From: a virus
DNA: 22,430 bases
Strand: one strand, 5' to 3'
Virus record (IMG/VR): IMGVR_UViG_3300043464_000667
Coordinates: 1 to 22,430 of that record
This document shows, piece by piece, positions 12,937-20,749 of this stretch (position 1 is the stretch's first letter; every line of letters begins with the position of its first letter). The translations under genes and the position numbers were made by a program. The notes beneath the pieces are model-generated. The model did not search any database, was not told the origin of the DNA, and saw nothing but the letters and a program-made list of their open reading frames with translations.

Positions 12937-14904
12937 TTATTTAATAGGGCAGGCACCGGTTGCGCACTCGGCATCGGTAATTTCGTCAAAACTGTTAGTG
13001 TTGTTTAAGTCAACATCTGTAACGGTGGCTACATAATCGCGGTAGGTTTGCTCGTCTACAACTTCTTGTGGAAGATATAGGTAGCCTAAGTCTTTGGCAG
13101 TTTTGGTAGGGTCTGTGCGGTAGATGAAGGAGACCCCTACATAACAATCCCAGTTGTCTAGCAACCAGTCAATGATTGCAGGGATCTCTGATGGGTCATA
13201 ACTAATAGTTACTGACGTGTTTTGTTGATTCCACGAAGTTTGCAATAATTTGTATCGCTCTAATTGTGTAACAGCACTTTCAAGGTTAACTTCTTTACCT
13301 TCAACTTCATCAAACGGAACACCGTCCCACATTACTGGGAACGTAACAAGAACTCCAGAATCATCAACAGGATGATTAATAACACGGTAATTCGCTTCAC
13401 GTAGCTTTTCAACCACCGGGTCATGTTTGCTAAACTGAACATTGTTGAAAATATACTTTCCTAGTGGTTTGTGTACGCCTTCGGTTGTATCCATGATTTT
13501 TGACAGAGTACCAGATGGCTTAATACAAGTTACGTTTTTAGGAGCAGGTAATCCAAGCTCCAAACTCATACCAACAGCGGCCGATGTAGCAGTACGCTTT
13601 AGGTATTCGTAGTCATAACTGCCCATGTCGGGACGCATTGCAATACCTGTTAAGCCTACGCCGCAAAGTCGTAGGAAATAGTTATTAAGATGCCAAGATT
13701 CCTGAAGAATGCCGTCCTGTAAGTTAACACACGTTTGTCGGTAGTTGGCACGAGCTGCCAGTCGTATAGCGTTGTGCAAACCGGCAGTGTCGCCTTTGAA
13801 CTTGGCAATGTCAGTTTCGGTAAGGTTACAAAAAGCCTTGTTACCGAGTAAGATTTCAACGCATGGATTGGCTCCCTTAAACCACGGAGCGCGTCGGAGG
13901 GCTTCGACTTCATTGATAAATCCAGGTTCAGAGCCGCCTGCTTTAACCATCATCCCAAAGATGCGTTCCAAGTCAGACTTAAGTGGTTTCTTTTTAAATA
14001 CTAGCGAATTGTTTGATTGTGTGCGGTGTGCGTTACCATGCAACCACCAGTCTTTTTTGGCTACCGCAAATTCTTCCCACTCTGGCTGGTCGTAATCGAA
14101 AAGTGCGATTTCAGCACTGCGGCGACTAGATAGAATGGTACCCAGATGATTAACAATGTCAAGAATGTCCATGCGAGTAAGCAAGCTATCAGCACGACCA
14201 TTAAGTATATTGGCAATAGAGGTATAAGCAGTAGAAATGGCACTGTCACCCGAACTAATCCATCCATAGCCTTTTAGCCTTTCACCAGCAGGTCGTAGTT
14301 GACTAAAATCAAGAACCAGAGTATCAGCAGGGTACTTACCCGCAAGCAGCTTGCCAATAGACTTTGCCCAAGCTTCTGCTGAATCTCCGATTTGGATTGT
14401 CCAAGTTTTGGTAGCTTCTTCCCAATATTCAACGTTTTCTTCATTACCACCCTTTTCAGTACGAGTACTACGAACTACTCGAATGTTCTTGATTGGCTTT
14501 GAAAATCCGTTTAGCGTACCAACAATTGGTTTAAAGCCAACGCCACAACCTTGTAGCAGCAACCATAGCACGTCTACTACGTCGTAAATTGTTTCAACGT
14601 GTGTGAATGAGCAGTTAAATTGCGATGCTTCACGAGTTTTAGCTACCGGAGTGCCACCAAGCCAAAGTGTTCGACCACTCATTAATACTTTACGATCTAG
14701 CATTAGTTGCTCAAGATCATACAATTCTGCGTACTCTACGTCGTTTAAGTCACGACCAACTGCCCGTTCCCACAACCACTGTTGGTGGTCAATAACTCGG
14801 GCTACTGTTTCTTGCCAGGTTTCAAATTGTTTACCGTCGTCTGAGGTAGGGCGATTGTATGTACGACGTGTGATTACTTGTGCTCGTGTGCTTACTGCTG
14901 TCAT
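12937..14904 (-). CDS. nrdJ: Ribonucleoside-triphosphate reductase, class II, adenosylcobalamin-dependent
   Basis: 655 residues. It reduces ribonucleotides to deoxyribonucleotides for phage DNA synthesis, using a radical made from coenzyme B12. Active-site features seen: Cys98 (SQFNCSF) and Cys359 (KAFCNL), the redox pair; NPCVE (346-350) with thiyl-radical Cys348 and Glu350; and a C-terminal ECATGACPIK with Cys647 and Cys652 spaced C-x4-C, the shuttle pair of monomeric RTPR-type enzymes such as Lactobacillus leichmannii. Length is a little below that enzyme (739 residues). The ATG is clear; the ribosome site (GAGAAAGA region) is weak. It lies downstream of dut and the 5'-3' exonuclease in one unit. 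Thioredoxin/glutaredoxin reductants are needed; a glutaredoxin gene is at 18840. Confidence 0.95.
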   Translation of the reverse strand: MTAVSTRAQVITRRTYNRPTSDDGKQFETWQETVARVIDHQQWLWERAVGRDLNDVEYAELYDLEQLMLDRKVLMSGRTLWLGGTPVAKTREASQFNCSFTHVETIYDVVDVLWLLLQGCGVGFKPIVGTLNGFSKPIKNIRVVRSTRTEKGGNEENVEYWEEATKTWTIQIGDSAEAWAKSIGKLLAGKYPADTLVLDFSQLRPAGERLKGYGWISSGDSAISTAYTSIANILNGRADSLLTRMDILDIVNHLGTILSSRRSAEIALFDYDQPEWEEFAVAKKDWWLHGNAHRTQSNNSLVFKKKPLKSDLERIFGMMVKAGGSEPGFINEVEALRRAPWFKGANPCVEILLGNKAFCNLTETDIAKFKGDTAGLHNAIRLAARANYRQTCVNLQDGILQESWHLNNYFLRLCGVGLTGIAMRPDMGSYDYEYLKRTATSAAVGMSLELGLPAPKNVTCIKPSGTLSKIMDTTEGVHKPLGKYIFNNVQFSKHDPVVEKLREANYRVINHPVDDSGVLVTFPVMWDGVPFDEVEGKEVNLESAVTQLERYKLLQTSWNQQNTSVTISYDPSEIPAIIDWLLDNWDCYVGVSFIYRTDPTKTAKDLGYLYLPQEVVDEQTYRDYVATVTDVDLNNTNSFDEITDAECATGACPIK

Positions 14905-14919
14905 CTAATATCTTTCTCG

Positions 14920-15381
14920 TTATTGTCCGGTACTGCCGAAACCGCCAGTACCTCGTTGTGTGTCATTCCATGCATCACGGAATGTGGGTAATTCAACTCG
15001 CTGAATTACCAGTTGTGCAATTCTGTCGCCCGGCTCGATTGTATAAGGGTCTTCTGAAATATTTTTTAGCAAAACTTTTAAATTTCCACGATAATCGGAA
15101 TCAATGACTCCAACCGAATGTGGGATTGTAATGCCTTTTTTCCCTTGCGAACTCCTATTGAAAATAAAGCCTGCAAACCCTCGCGGAATTTTAATGGCTA
15201 CTCCTGTATCAACAAGTTTTTGTTCTCCAGGATAAATTTCGTGGGCTTCAAGTGCACGCAAATCTGCACCAGCGTCACTGGGATGTGCACGTTGTGGAAG
15301 ATGTGCGCCTGGCTGTAGCTGGCAGTCAATTGTGGGTTCTGGGATGCAGACGTTGGTATTAATAAAATATTGGTTGCTCAT
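14920..15381 (-). CDS. dut: dUTPase (deoxyuridine 5'-triphosphate nucleotidohydrolase)
   Basis: 153 residues, the normal size of homotrimeric dUTPases. All five motifs are present in order: I DAGADL (36-41), II NRSSQG (75-80), III GVIDSDYRG (91-99, catalytic Asp94), IV GDRIAQ (118-123) and V RGTGGFGSTG (143-152) at the C-terminus, which closes over the active site. It hydrolyses dUTP to dUMP and pyrophosphate, keeping uracil out of DNA and supplying dUMP for thymidylate. An N-terminal extension (about 1-25) precedes motif I. Its start overlaps the upstream exonuclease stop (ATGA) and nrdJ follows 15 bases downstream, so these three genes form a nucleotide/replication unit. Confidence 0.96.
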   Translation of the reverse strand: MSNQYFINTNVCIPEPTIDCQLQPGAHLPQRAHPSDAGADLRALEAHEIYPGEQKLVDTGVAIKIPRGFAGFIFNRSSQGKKGITIPHSVGVIDSDYRGNLKVLLKNISEDPYTIEPGDRIAQLVIQRVELPTFRDAWNDTQRGTGGFGSTGQ

Positions 15382-16223
15382 TTTAAATAAAGTTCTAGTG
15401 TTTGGTCGATTGTGGCAAGGTTATCGTCACCAATAGCTTCGCGACAGTGTGTTACCAAGTCCATTAGCTGGTAGTTAAGCAACAACACGTCGCGGCATTG
15501 ATTTAGCTCTTGAATATACTTGTACTTACCGGGTAGTGGAATGTTTGCAATAATGTCGTAAGTACTGCCATACTCAGCCACAAGTGAAACTGCTCGTTTA
15601 GGCCCAATGCCAGGGACACCAGCAACATTGTCGCCGCTGTCACCTGTAAGGCACTTAATACTAATGTAATCTTCAGGATTGAAATCATAGTGGTCATTCC
15701 AGTTGTCAATGGTAACTTCTTTGCGGGTAACGTAACTGAATCGCGAAACGCCAGGCTGTACCAACAAGTCCCAGTCTCGGTCTGAGGAGATCAGCCAAAT
15801 ATCGTCAGTGCTCAGTTTCGACTTTTGCGATACAATATAAGCTGCAATATCGTCGGCTTCTACGCCTTGAAACTTTAGCACTGGATAGCTGGTTGTGTTT
15901 TCGATAGTGGCAATGGTGTCCAAGAAATCTTCAAAGAAAAGCTCAAAGGCTGCGCGTTCAGCATCTGTTTGCTGTTCTTGCTTGTCTTTGCGATTTTGCT
16001 TGTACTCAGGGCTAAGAGTTTTGCGATAAGTGCTGGAACCTTGGTCACAAGCAATGATAACGTGCGAAGCTTTGTATGACTTTTTTAGGCTATCAACTGT
16101 GCGAATATAGTCAGTGGCAAAATCTGTTGCACCACTATGCTTATACCTAAACGCTAAGTTTAGGGCATCAACAACCAGCAGTGTGTTGTTTGATTCTGTG
16201 GCTTTTTTAAATGTAATACTCAT
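15378..16223 (-). CDS. 5'-3' exonuclease / flap endonuclease (FEN family)
   Basis: 281 residues, similar to T5 D15 exonuclease and T4 RNase H in length and plan. Metal ligands are visible: Asp19 (LLVVDALNLAFR), GVEADDIAAY with Glu122, Asp124, Asp125, SSDRDWDLL with Asp148/Asp150, and LTGDSGDNVAGVPGIGPKRA (192-211) with Asp195/Asp198 leading into the helix-3-turn-helix DNA-binding motif. The helical arch region carries KQNRKDKQEQQT. The enzyme removes RNA primers or 5' flaps during replication and recombination. It is the first gene after the 16249-16277 promoter with a leader of only about 19 bases and no clear Shine-Dalgarno. Its stop overlaps the dUTPase start. Confidence 0.92.
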   Translation of the reverse strand: MSITFKKATESNNTLLVVDALNLAFRYKHSGATDFATDYIRTVDSLKKSYKASHVIIACDQGSSTYRKTLSPEYKQNRKDKQEQQTDAERAAFELFFEDFLDTIATIENTTSYPVLKFQGVEADDIAAYIVSQKSKLSTDDIWLISSDRDWDLLVQPGVSRFSYVTRKEVTIDNWNDHYDFNPEDYISIKCLTGDSGDNVAGVPGIGPKRAVSLVAEYGSTYDIIANIPLPGKYKYIQELNQCRDVLLLNYQLMDLVTHCREAIGDDNLATIDQTLELYLK

Positions 16224-16241
16224 GTTGTACTTTTGTGGTTA

Positions 16242-16258
16242 AGTGTATATTATACACT
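16242..16258. promoter_or_regulatory. Perfect 17-base palindrome covering the -10 box (operator candidate)
   Basis: AGTGTATA-T-TATACACT, two exact 8-base arms around a single central base, centred on the -10 hexamer and the predicted start. This is the usual geometry of a dimeric repressor site. The repressor is not identified in the window. Confidence 0.5.
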
Positions 16259-16277
16259 AAAAACCAAAGTATTTCAA
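16249..16277 (-). promoter_or_regulatory. Sigma70-like promoter for the exonuclease-dut-nrdJ unit
   Basis: On the minus strand TTGAAA (16277-16272), a 17-base spacer, then TATAAT (16254-16249). Predicted start near 16242. The -35 box overlaps the stop of the upstream nuclease gene (16274-16276), so the unit can also be reached by read-through. Confidence 0.75.
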
Positions 16278-16732
16278 GTTACAAATTCTGGGTGCTCATG
16301 TTGCAGCCAGTCTTCTAGTAATGCAACATAAAACTCATGTGATTCGTGGTTGTAGTAAATACAGCGATAGTTTTGTGAATTTGGCATTTCATCAAAAGCC
16401 ACAAAAATCTTTGAGCGATTAAATTTAAAGATTAATAGCGGCTTTTTTTCAACTTGCTTACCCTGACGTATGGTTTGCTCCCAAAATTCTACTAACTGTG
16501 GGGTTTTGCTTGTAAGCAGTTGTGACGTAAGGTGATCTTCGGCATAACCTTTTACTTCAACACACCACAAGTTGGTACGGCCTGGAACATATAAATCACC
16601 TTTTAGTAGGTGTTTTGCGTCCAGTGCACCACTCCCAGGTATACGTTCCCACCCTAAACCGGTATGTTTGCGTAGTAGGTCACGTACTACGGTTTCGGTA
16701 CGTGCACCTTTTGCACGTGCATCAACGACCAT
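16274..16732 (-). CDS. PD-(D/E)XK endonuclease, Holliday-junction-resolvase-like
   Basis: 152 residues. A basic N-terminus with KGARTETVVRDLL (Glu13) precedes a GSGALDAKHLLKGDLYV segment (Asp46), then NLWCVEVKGY with Glu59-x-Lys61. Glu13...Asp46...Glu59-x-Lys61 fits the PD-(D/E)XK nuclease core. The GARTE N-terminal motif and the size resemble archaeal-type Hjc resolvases and phage recombination nucleases. The C-terminal half (KPLLIFKFNRSKIFVAF) supplies further strands. It would cut branched DNA intermediates; the substrate is inferred. Its start codon overlaps the stop of the 99-residue gene (TAATG), placing it in the unit with the SbcC/SbcD-like genes. A VRR-NUC or other restriction-like nuclease is the alternative. 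Confidence 0.75.
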   Translation of the reverse strand: MVVDARAKGARTETVVRDLLRKHTGLGWERIPGSGALDAKHLLKGDLYVPGRTNLWCVEVKGYAEDHLTSQLLTSKTPQLVEFWEQTIRQGKQVEKKPLLIFKFNRSKIFVAFDEMPNSQNYRCIYYNHESHEFYVALLEDWLQHEHPEFVT

Positions 16733-17031
16733 TACGCTTGCGTCGCTTTGGCAGTTTTACGTGCAGGTTTAATGATTTGCTTGGCAGGCGGGGCGGTAAC
16801 AATAGTGGCGGGGTCTGGTACTGCGTCAACAACTGGTGCTGTGGTTGTGGCTGGTTGAAAGTCAACTGTTTTAACTTCCCTTTCATCCACGCTGTATATA
16901 ATACTACCACTGTCGGCAGTTAAGCTAGCCAGTTCTTTCTCAGTAATAATCATGTTTAATGTTACTGGTTGGCGCACGTCGTTTCGCACAATAGTGGCGT
17001 TAGCCGCTGTGCTTCGTTCAATTTTAATCAT
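16732..17031 (-). CDS. Unknown 99-residue protein in the recombination unit
   Basis: 99 residues. The N-terminal half (MIKIERSTAANATIVRNDVR, VTLNMIITEKELASLT, GSIIYSVDEREVKTVDF) looks like a small mixed alpha/beta unit. The C-terminal ~40 residues are an Ala/Pro/Thr-rich linker ending in basic KPARKTAKATQA, as in nucleic-acid-contacting tails. No family is recognised. It begins one base after the SbcC-like gene and its stop overlaps the nuclease start, so it is expressed with both. A small adaptor or modulator of the recombination complex is possible from position only. Confidence 0.65.
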   Translation of the reverse strand: MIKIERSTAANATIVRNDVRQPVTLNMIITEKELASLTADSGSIIYSVDEREVKTVDFQPATTTAPVVDAVPDPATIVTAPPAKQIIKPARKTAKATQA

Positions 17032-17032
17032 A

Positions 17033-18871
17033 TTATACCTCTATTTGTGATATGTTGTTGTGTTTAACAACATTTACCTTTTCCAGTAGTGGATGTGTAA
17101 ACCCGTGTGATACTAAAAAGGTGTTTAAATGTTCTTCTCGTAACAGAACTTCTACTAGTCGCTCTTTGCCGTCTACATCAAGTGCTTCAACGGTTTCGTC
17201 TAGTATCAACAAGTTAATCCTGCTCGAACTTAGGGTCTGCATTAGTTTGCGAATTGCCAACAATGTGGCTACGTTTACTCTGGCACGTTCGCCACCGCTT
17301 AGTGCCAGCATTTCAATGTCACGGCCGTTATCGGTGATAACAACATTTAGTTTGTCACTAGCCGATATTTTAAAACCAATTTGAAACCTGCCGTCTGATA
17401 AGTCTACTAGGTAACTATTGGTGATTTCTTCTAAGTCTTTTACTAGACACTCAATTTTGTAAGCAACTAAACCAGTTGTTGAAAAAGTCTTTGTTAACAC
17501 ATTAACAATACTCATGCGCTCTGATAGCTCATGCAAATTGTTACTGTAAGTTTCCAGTTCACTATTCATTTCTGTGATCTGAGCACTCAGCGATTCTACA
17601 CGAGCATTGTGTGCACTAGCAGCTAAATTATGCTTTTCGGCTTGTGCAATCGCTGTTTTTAAGTTGCTGATTGCAGTTTGCAGTGCCTGAAACTTTGAAT
17701 CCAGTTCATTTTTGTCTAGTAAGTCTTCTGATAACTCTGTGTCAATAAGTGCGTGATACTTTTCCCACTCTTCACGAGATTTATTTGCAGACTCCCATAC
17801 TTGTGTACGTTTGGCAATATCTGCACGCAGTGTGTCTAGTTCAGAGATACGTGCTGTTAACCCTGCGTTACTTGCTTCGGCACTTTGTTGAATAGTTTGC
17901 TGCTCAGCTACTAATTCAGCAATCTTAGCTTCGTCAATTTCTTGCAAACAAGTTGGGCACGTTCCGTGCAGTGCAGCAATCTTTTTAACAAATGCTTGCG
18001 AGTCACGAATTGTTTTTGAATGTTCAACTACTTGCTTGTCTAGCTGAGCACTCTCGGACACCAGTGGCTTTGTATCTTCGGTTGGCTTTTCTGGAATAGG
18101 AAACAGTTTAATTTTACTCTGTACTTGCCGGTAAGTGTTGTTTTGTGTGATCTTTTTATTAATTGAATCAAGACCAGTAATCTGAGTTTCTAGTTCAGCA
18201 CTACCAGTTACCAAGTCATCTGGAATGGTAGGTACTGGTTGCAACTGTTTTTCAGTTAAATCAGTTTTTGCATACTTGTCTAACCAGCTATTTACTGTTG
18301 AGACTTGTGCTTGCACTTTAGCAATGTCTTTGCTTAGTTCTTGTGCGGTTTCTTTGAAAACTTCTTGTGCTTGAGTGTACTTGCCCAAGTTCAAGATTTC
18401 AATCAAGAACTTTTTACGCGCTGTATCAGGTGCGGTTAAAAACTCTAAGCTACCTGCGTTTGACTGATAAACAATCTGCGAGAAAGTTTTGTGGTCAAAG
18501 CCCAGTATTTCCTCAATGGCTTTGTAGGTTTGTGTGCTGGTATGTGCACTTATGTCACTAGCACCACGATATAGTTTAACAGTTTGTGTTGATCCACGGC
18601 GAGTTTTAATTGTGTACTCGGTATCGTCTTTTTCAAACACCAGTGAGATTTCATAGTGTTTGTCATCAACATAACGGTTGATAATATCTGCTTTTTTAAT
18701 TGACTTTGAGTTCTTGTTGAATAGTACTTCTTCTAGGATAAGTGCAATGGAACTCTTGCCATGACCGTTTTTGCCTACTAGTTGTGTTAATTGTGCGTTG
18801 GAAAAATCTATTAAGTTGTCTGCGCCGTAAGAGAAGGCATTAGACCATGCTAGTGTTTTTATTGTTATCAT
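17033..18871 (-). CDS. SbcC/Rad50/gp46-like recombination nuclease ATPase
   Basis: 612 residues. Walker A GKNGHGKSS (33-41), Q-loop near Gln132 (SQIVYQSN), two long coiled-coil arms flanking a zinc-hook CPTC (305-308), signature LSGGERARV (524-532), Walker B INLLILDE (552-559, Glu559) and the SHGF switch near 588-591. This is the full layout of the SMC-like subunit of Mre11-Rad50/SbcCD and T4 gp46, at gp46-like short length. With the SbcD-like partner it processes DNA ends for recombination-dependent replication. The start overlaps the glutaredoxin gene by 32 bases and no strong ribosome site is visible, suggesting coupled translation. Confidence 0.94.
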   Translation of the reverse strand: MITIKTLAWSNAFSYGADNLIDFSNAQLTQLVGKNGHGKSSIALILEEVLFNKNSKSIKKADIINRYVDDKHYEISLVFEKDDTEYTIKTRRGSTQTVKLYRGASDISAHTSTQTYKAIEEILGFDHKTFSQIVYQSNAGSLEFLTAPDTARKKFLIEILNLGKYTQAQEVFKETAQELSKDIAKVQAQVSTVNSWLDKYAKTDLTEKQLQPVPTIPDDLVTGSAELETQITGLDSINKKITQNNTYRQVQSKIKLFPIPEKPTEDTKPLVSESAQLDKQVVEHSKTIRDSQAFVKKIAALHGTCPTCLQEIDEAKIAELVAEQQTIQQSAEASNAGLTARISELDTLRADIAKRTQVWESANKSREEWEKYHALIDTELSEDLLDKNELDSKFQALQTAISNLKTAIAQAEKHNLAASAHNARVESLSAQITEMNSELETYSNNLHELSERMSIVNVLTKTFSTTGLVAYKIECLVKDLEEITNSYLVDLSDGRFQIGFKISASDKLNVVITDNGRDIEMLALSGGERARVNVATLLAIRKLMQTLSSSRINLLILDETVEALDVDGKERLVEVLLREEHLNTFLVSHGFTHPLLEKVNVVKHNNISQIEV

Positions 18872-19112
18872 TTAGGAGTTTTCGTTTTAATTCTTGCAAG
18901 CCGCCTACATACTCACCATCTAGAAAAATTTGTGGAACACTGCGTGCGTGCGGAACAAGTTCAACTAAGTCTTTTTTAGTGTACCCGTTGATACCCAGCA
19001 TACGTTCTTCGATTTGGATGCCCTGCTGGTCTAGCAAACGCTTGGCTTCTGTACAAGCTGGGCAGTTGGTTTGTGACCACACTTGTGCGGATTTAGGTGA
19101 GTTTTTCTGCAT
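18840..19112 (-). CDS. grx: Glutaredoxin
   Basis: 90 residues with the thioredoxin fold signature: AQVWSQTNCPACTEAKRLLD holds the active-site C17-P-A-C20; SVPQIFLDGEYVGG (58-71) holds the cis-proline and the Gly-Gly of the glutathione-binding site. The dithiol CPAC centre differs from the common CPYC. Glutaredoxin can deliver electrons to ribonucleotide reductase; the phage nrdJ product carries the matching C-terminal Cys pair, so a functional link is plausible though inferred. Unusually, it sits between the SbcD- and SbcC-like genes, overlapping the former by 20 bases and the latter by 32. AAGGAA lies about ten bases before the ATG. Confidence 0.92.
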   Translation of the reverse strand: MQKNSPKSAQVWSQTNCPACTEAKRLLDQQGIQIEERMLGINGYTKKDLVELVPHARSVPQIFLDGEYVGGLQELKRKLLNDNNKNTSMV

Positions 19113-20049
19113 GATTTTGCATTTCCTTTAAAACTTTGTCTACAGTAGGTTCTGGTAATTCTAGAATATAAGTTAAGTACTCGCGTACTTCGGCATCCAG
19201 TGACATTTCAGGTTCTAGCATAAGTGCTGAGTCACTATCACGTTTGATAACTTTTGAAGCAATCAATTCTGAATCGGCTAGTTCTCCGAGTTCTTGCATA
19301 TCTCCTTGCACTTCGTAGACGGTATGATCAAAGTCCGTAGAAATTGGCGTCTCGTCTGCGGTGATTGTTCGCTTAATGAGTTGCGGCAAGTTGAATTTAA
19401 GCCACGTATGTTCCAAGCTATCAGCATCAAGCAGAATAGCACCGGTATCAACCCTGGAACGATGAAAACTAGTAGTATAAGGACTACCAGGGTATAAAAT
19501 ATTTCTTTGAGAATTTTCATATGAGTGCAAGTCACCTGCTAGTACAACACCCCAACGGTCGAATAGTGCTAAATCAAGCTCTGGCTTAACGTGTGGCGGA
19601 ATCTCGCCACGAACGTGTGTGCAAAGAATACGATTATTTAACGCACAGCCGTGCTTTTCAAAGTCTTTTAGTTTGTTGTAAGGAATAATATCTACACCAA
19701 AACCACAATTTTCATAGTAATCGTCAACAACACTCGCCAGCGGGTTGAGTCGGTGTGTAGACTTTTTTAGGTGCGTCAAGAAAGTTGTGTCTTTTTTCAA
19801 CATTTCGTGATTGCCTGGATAGATCAGTGTGGGCTTGGTAAACGACTCTACAAAGTCAAAGTAAAGTTCTACTTCGTCCATTGTTGGTAAACGGTCAAAA
19901 ACATCGCCGCCTATGATTACCAAGTCTGCTGATTCCTGCATTTCACCAAACTGCTCAACAAACATCTTAAAGCGATTTTTAGCCCAGTCTAGCGGAACGT
20001 TTTTCTGACCTAGTTTAATATGCACATCCGCTGTGAAAAGTATTTTCAT
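19093..20049 (-). CDS. SbcD/Mre11/gp47-like recombination nuclease
   Basis: 318 residues, a calcineurin-type metallophosphoesterase. Metal-binding motifs in order: DVH (Asp8, His10), GGDVFD (Asp49), GNHE (Asn80, His81), CTHVRG (His145) and GDLHS (His175). These match the nuclease core of Mre11/SbcD and T4 gp47, and the length is close to gp47. The C-terminal ~100 residues probably form the ATPase-binding region. It forms the catalytic subunit with the SbcC-like protein encoded two genes downstream. It lies after a hairpin terminator that separates it from the SSB gene, so some transcription must read through or start locally; no clear promoter was seen in 20050-20105. Confidence 0.93.
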   Translation of the reverse strand: MKILFTADVHIKLGQKNVPLDWAKNRFKMFVEQFGEMQESADLVIIGGDVFDRLPTMDEVELYFDFVESFTKPTLIYPGNHEMLKKDTTFLTHLKKSTHRLNPLASVVDDYYENCGFGVDIIPYNKLKDFEKHGCALNNRILCTHVRGEIPPHVKPELDLALFDRWGVVLAGDLHSYENSQRNILYPGSPYTTSFHRSRVDTGAILLDADSLEHTWLKFNLPQLIKRTITADETPISTDFDHTVYEVQGDMQELGELADSELIASKVIKRDSDSALMLEPEMSLDAEVREYLTYILELPEPTVDKVLKEMQNHAEKLT

Positions 20050-20066
20050 TATGTATAAGATAAGAA

Positions 20067-20097
20067 AGCCCGTTAAACCTTTTAGATCTAACGGGCT
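20067..20097 (-). terminator. Hairpin terminator after the SSB gene
   Basis: AGCCCGTTA (20067-20075) pairs exactly with TAACGGGCT (20089-20097) around a 13-base loop. In minus-strand RNA the stem is followed by UUUCUUAUC, a short imperfect U-tract. It probably reduces, rather than blocks, transcription from SSB into the SbcD-like gene. Confidence 0.75.
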
Positions 20098-20105
20098 ATG
20101 TGTGT

Positions 20106-20747
20106 TTAACCTAGTTCTTTAACAGCTTCTTGTGCAGCTTCATCGCCGCTTTCGCTGTCTTCAGTGTTAGTAGTAATCTTTTCCAAGAGGGCAAGCACTT
20201 CGGCTTCTGTTGGGCGAGGGTACTTTTCATCAATGGATTTGGCTTCGGCTGCTGCTGTACGTTCTGCATCAGTTAGCTTACGTGGCTTGCAACGCAACAC
20301 GCTCAGGTCGTAGCTGATGTTAAAAGCTAGTGGGCCTGTTTTGGTACGCTTAAACACAACATCCCAGCCTGTATCTGGATCAGTTGGGTCACCCAAGTCT
20401 TCTGCTGCTGACACAATCTGCTCAAACAGTTTCTTTTTCAAGTTTAAGGCTTTTACTTTGCCGTCTTTTGGGTCAATACAGTTAACTGTGTATGACCAGC
20501 TGCACTTTAAATCTGGAAAGTATTGAGGAACGTGATCTTTTTCGATGTTGTCGAATTTTTCTTTGTCGCGACTAAAAGCCAAGCACTCAACTGGAATGTC
20601 TTTGTTGTTTGCACCTTTTAACCAGTAGATATAACGTGGCAATACACCACCAATCAATCGTACCGTGTTTTCGCCGTCTTTGTACTCAAAAGCCTCAACT
20701 TTGTTGGAAATAGCTTTGCCTTTGGTGTTTTTAAATGAAATTGCCAT
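20106..20747 (-). CDS. Single-stranded DNA-binding protein, gp32-like
   Basis: 213 residues. From memory the sequence resembles phage ssDNA-binding proteins annotated as gp32-like: an N-terminal segment opening MAISFKNTKGKAISNKVEAF, a strand-rich core with ENTVRLIGGVLPRYIYWLKG and FPDLKCSWSYTVNCIDP, and an acidic C-terminal tail (NTEDSESGDEAAQEAVKELG) of the kind SSBs use to recruit partners. Cys55, His72, Cys82 and Cys90 are close enough to suggest a zinc site like that of T4 gp32, but this is uncertain. It coats and protects single strands during replication and recombination. A hairpin terminator follows, as expected for a gene expressed above its neighbours. It starts two bases after the 124-residue gene's stop. 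Confidence 0.75.
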   Translation of the reverse strand: MAISFKNTKGKAISNKVEAFEYKDGENTVRLIGGVLPRYIYWLKGANNKDIPVECLAFSRDKEKFDNIEKDHVPQYFPDLKCSWSYTVNCIDPKDGKVKALNLKKKLFEQIVSAAEDLGDPTDPDTGWDVVFKRTKTGPLAFNISYDLSVLRCKPRKLTDAERTAAAEAKSIDEKYPRPTEAEVLALLEKITTNTEDSESGDEAAQEAVKELG

Positions 20748-20749
20748 GT

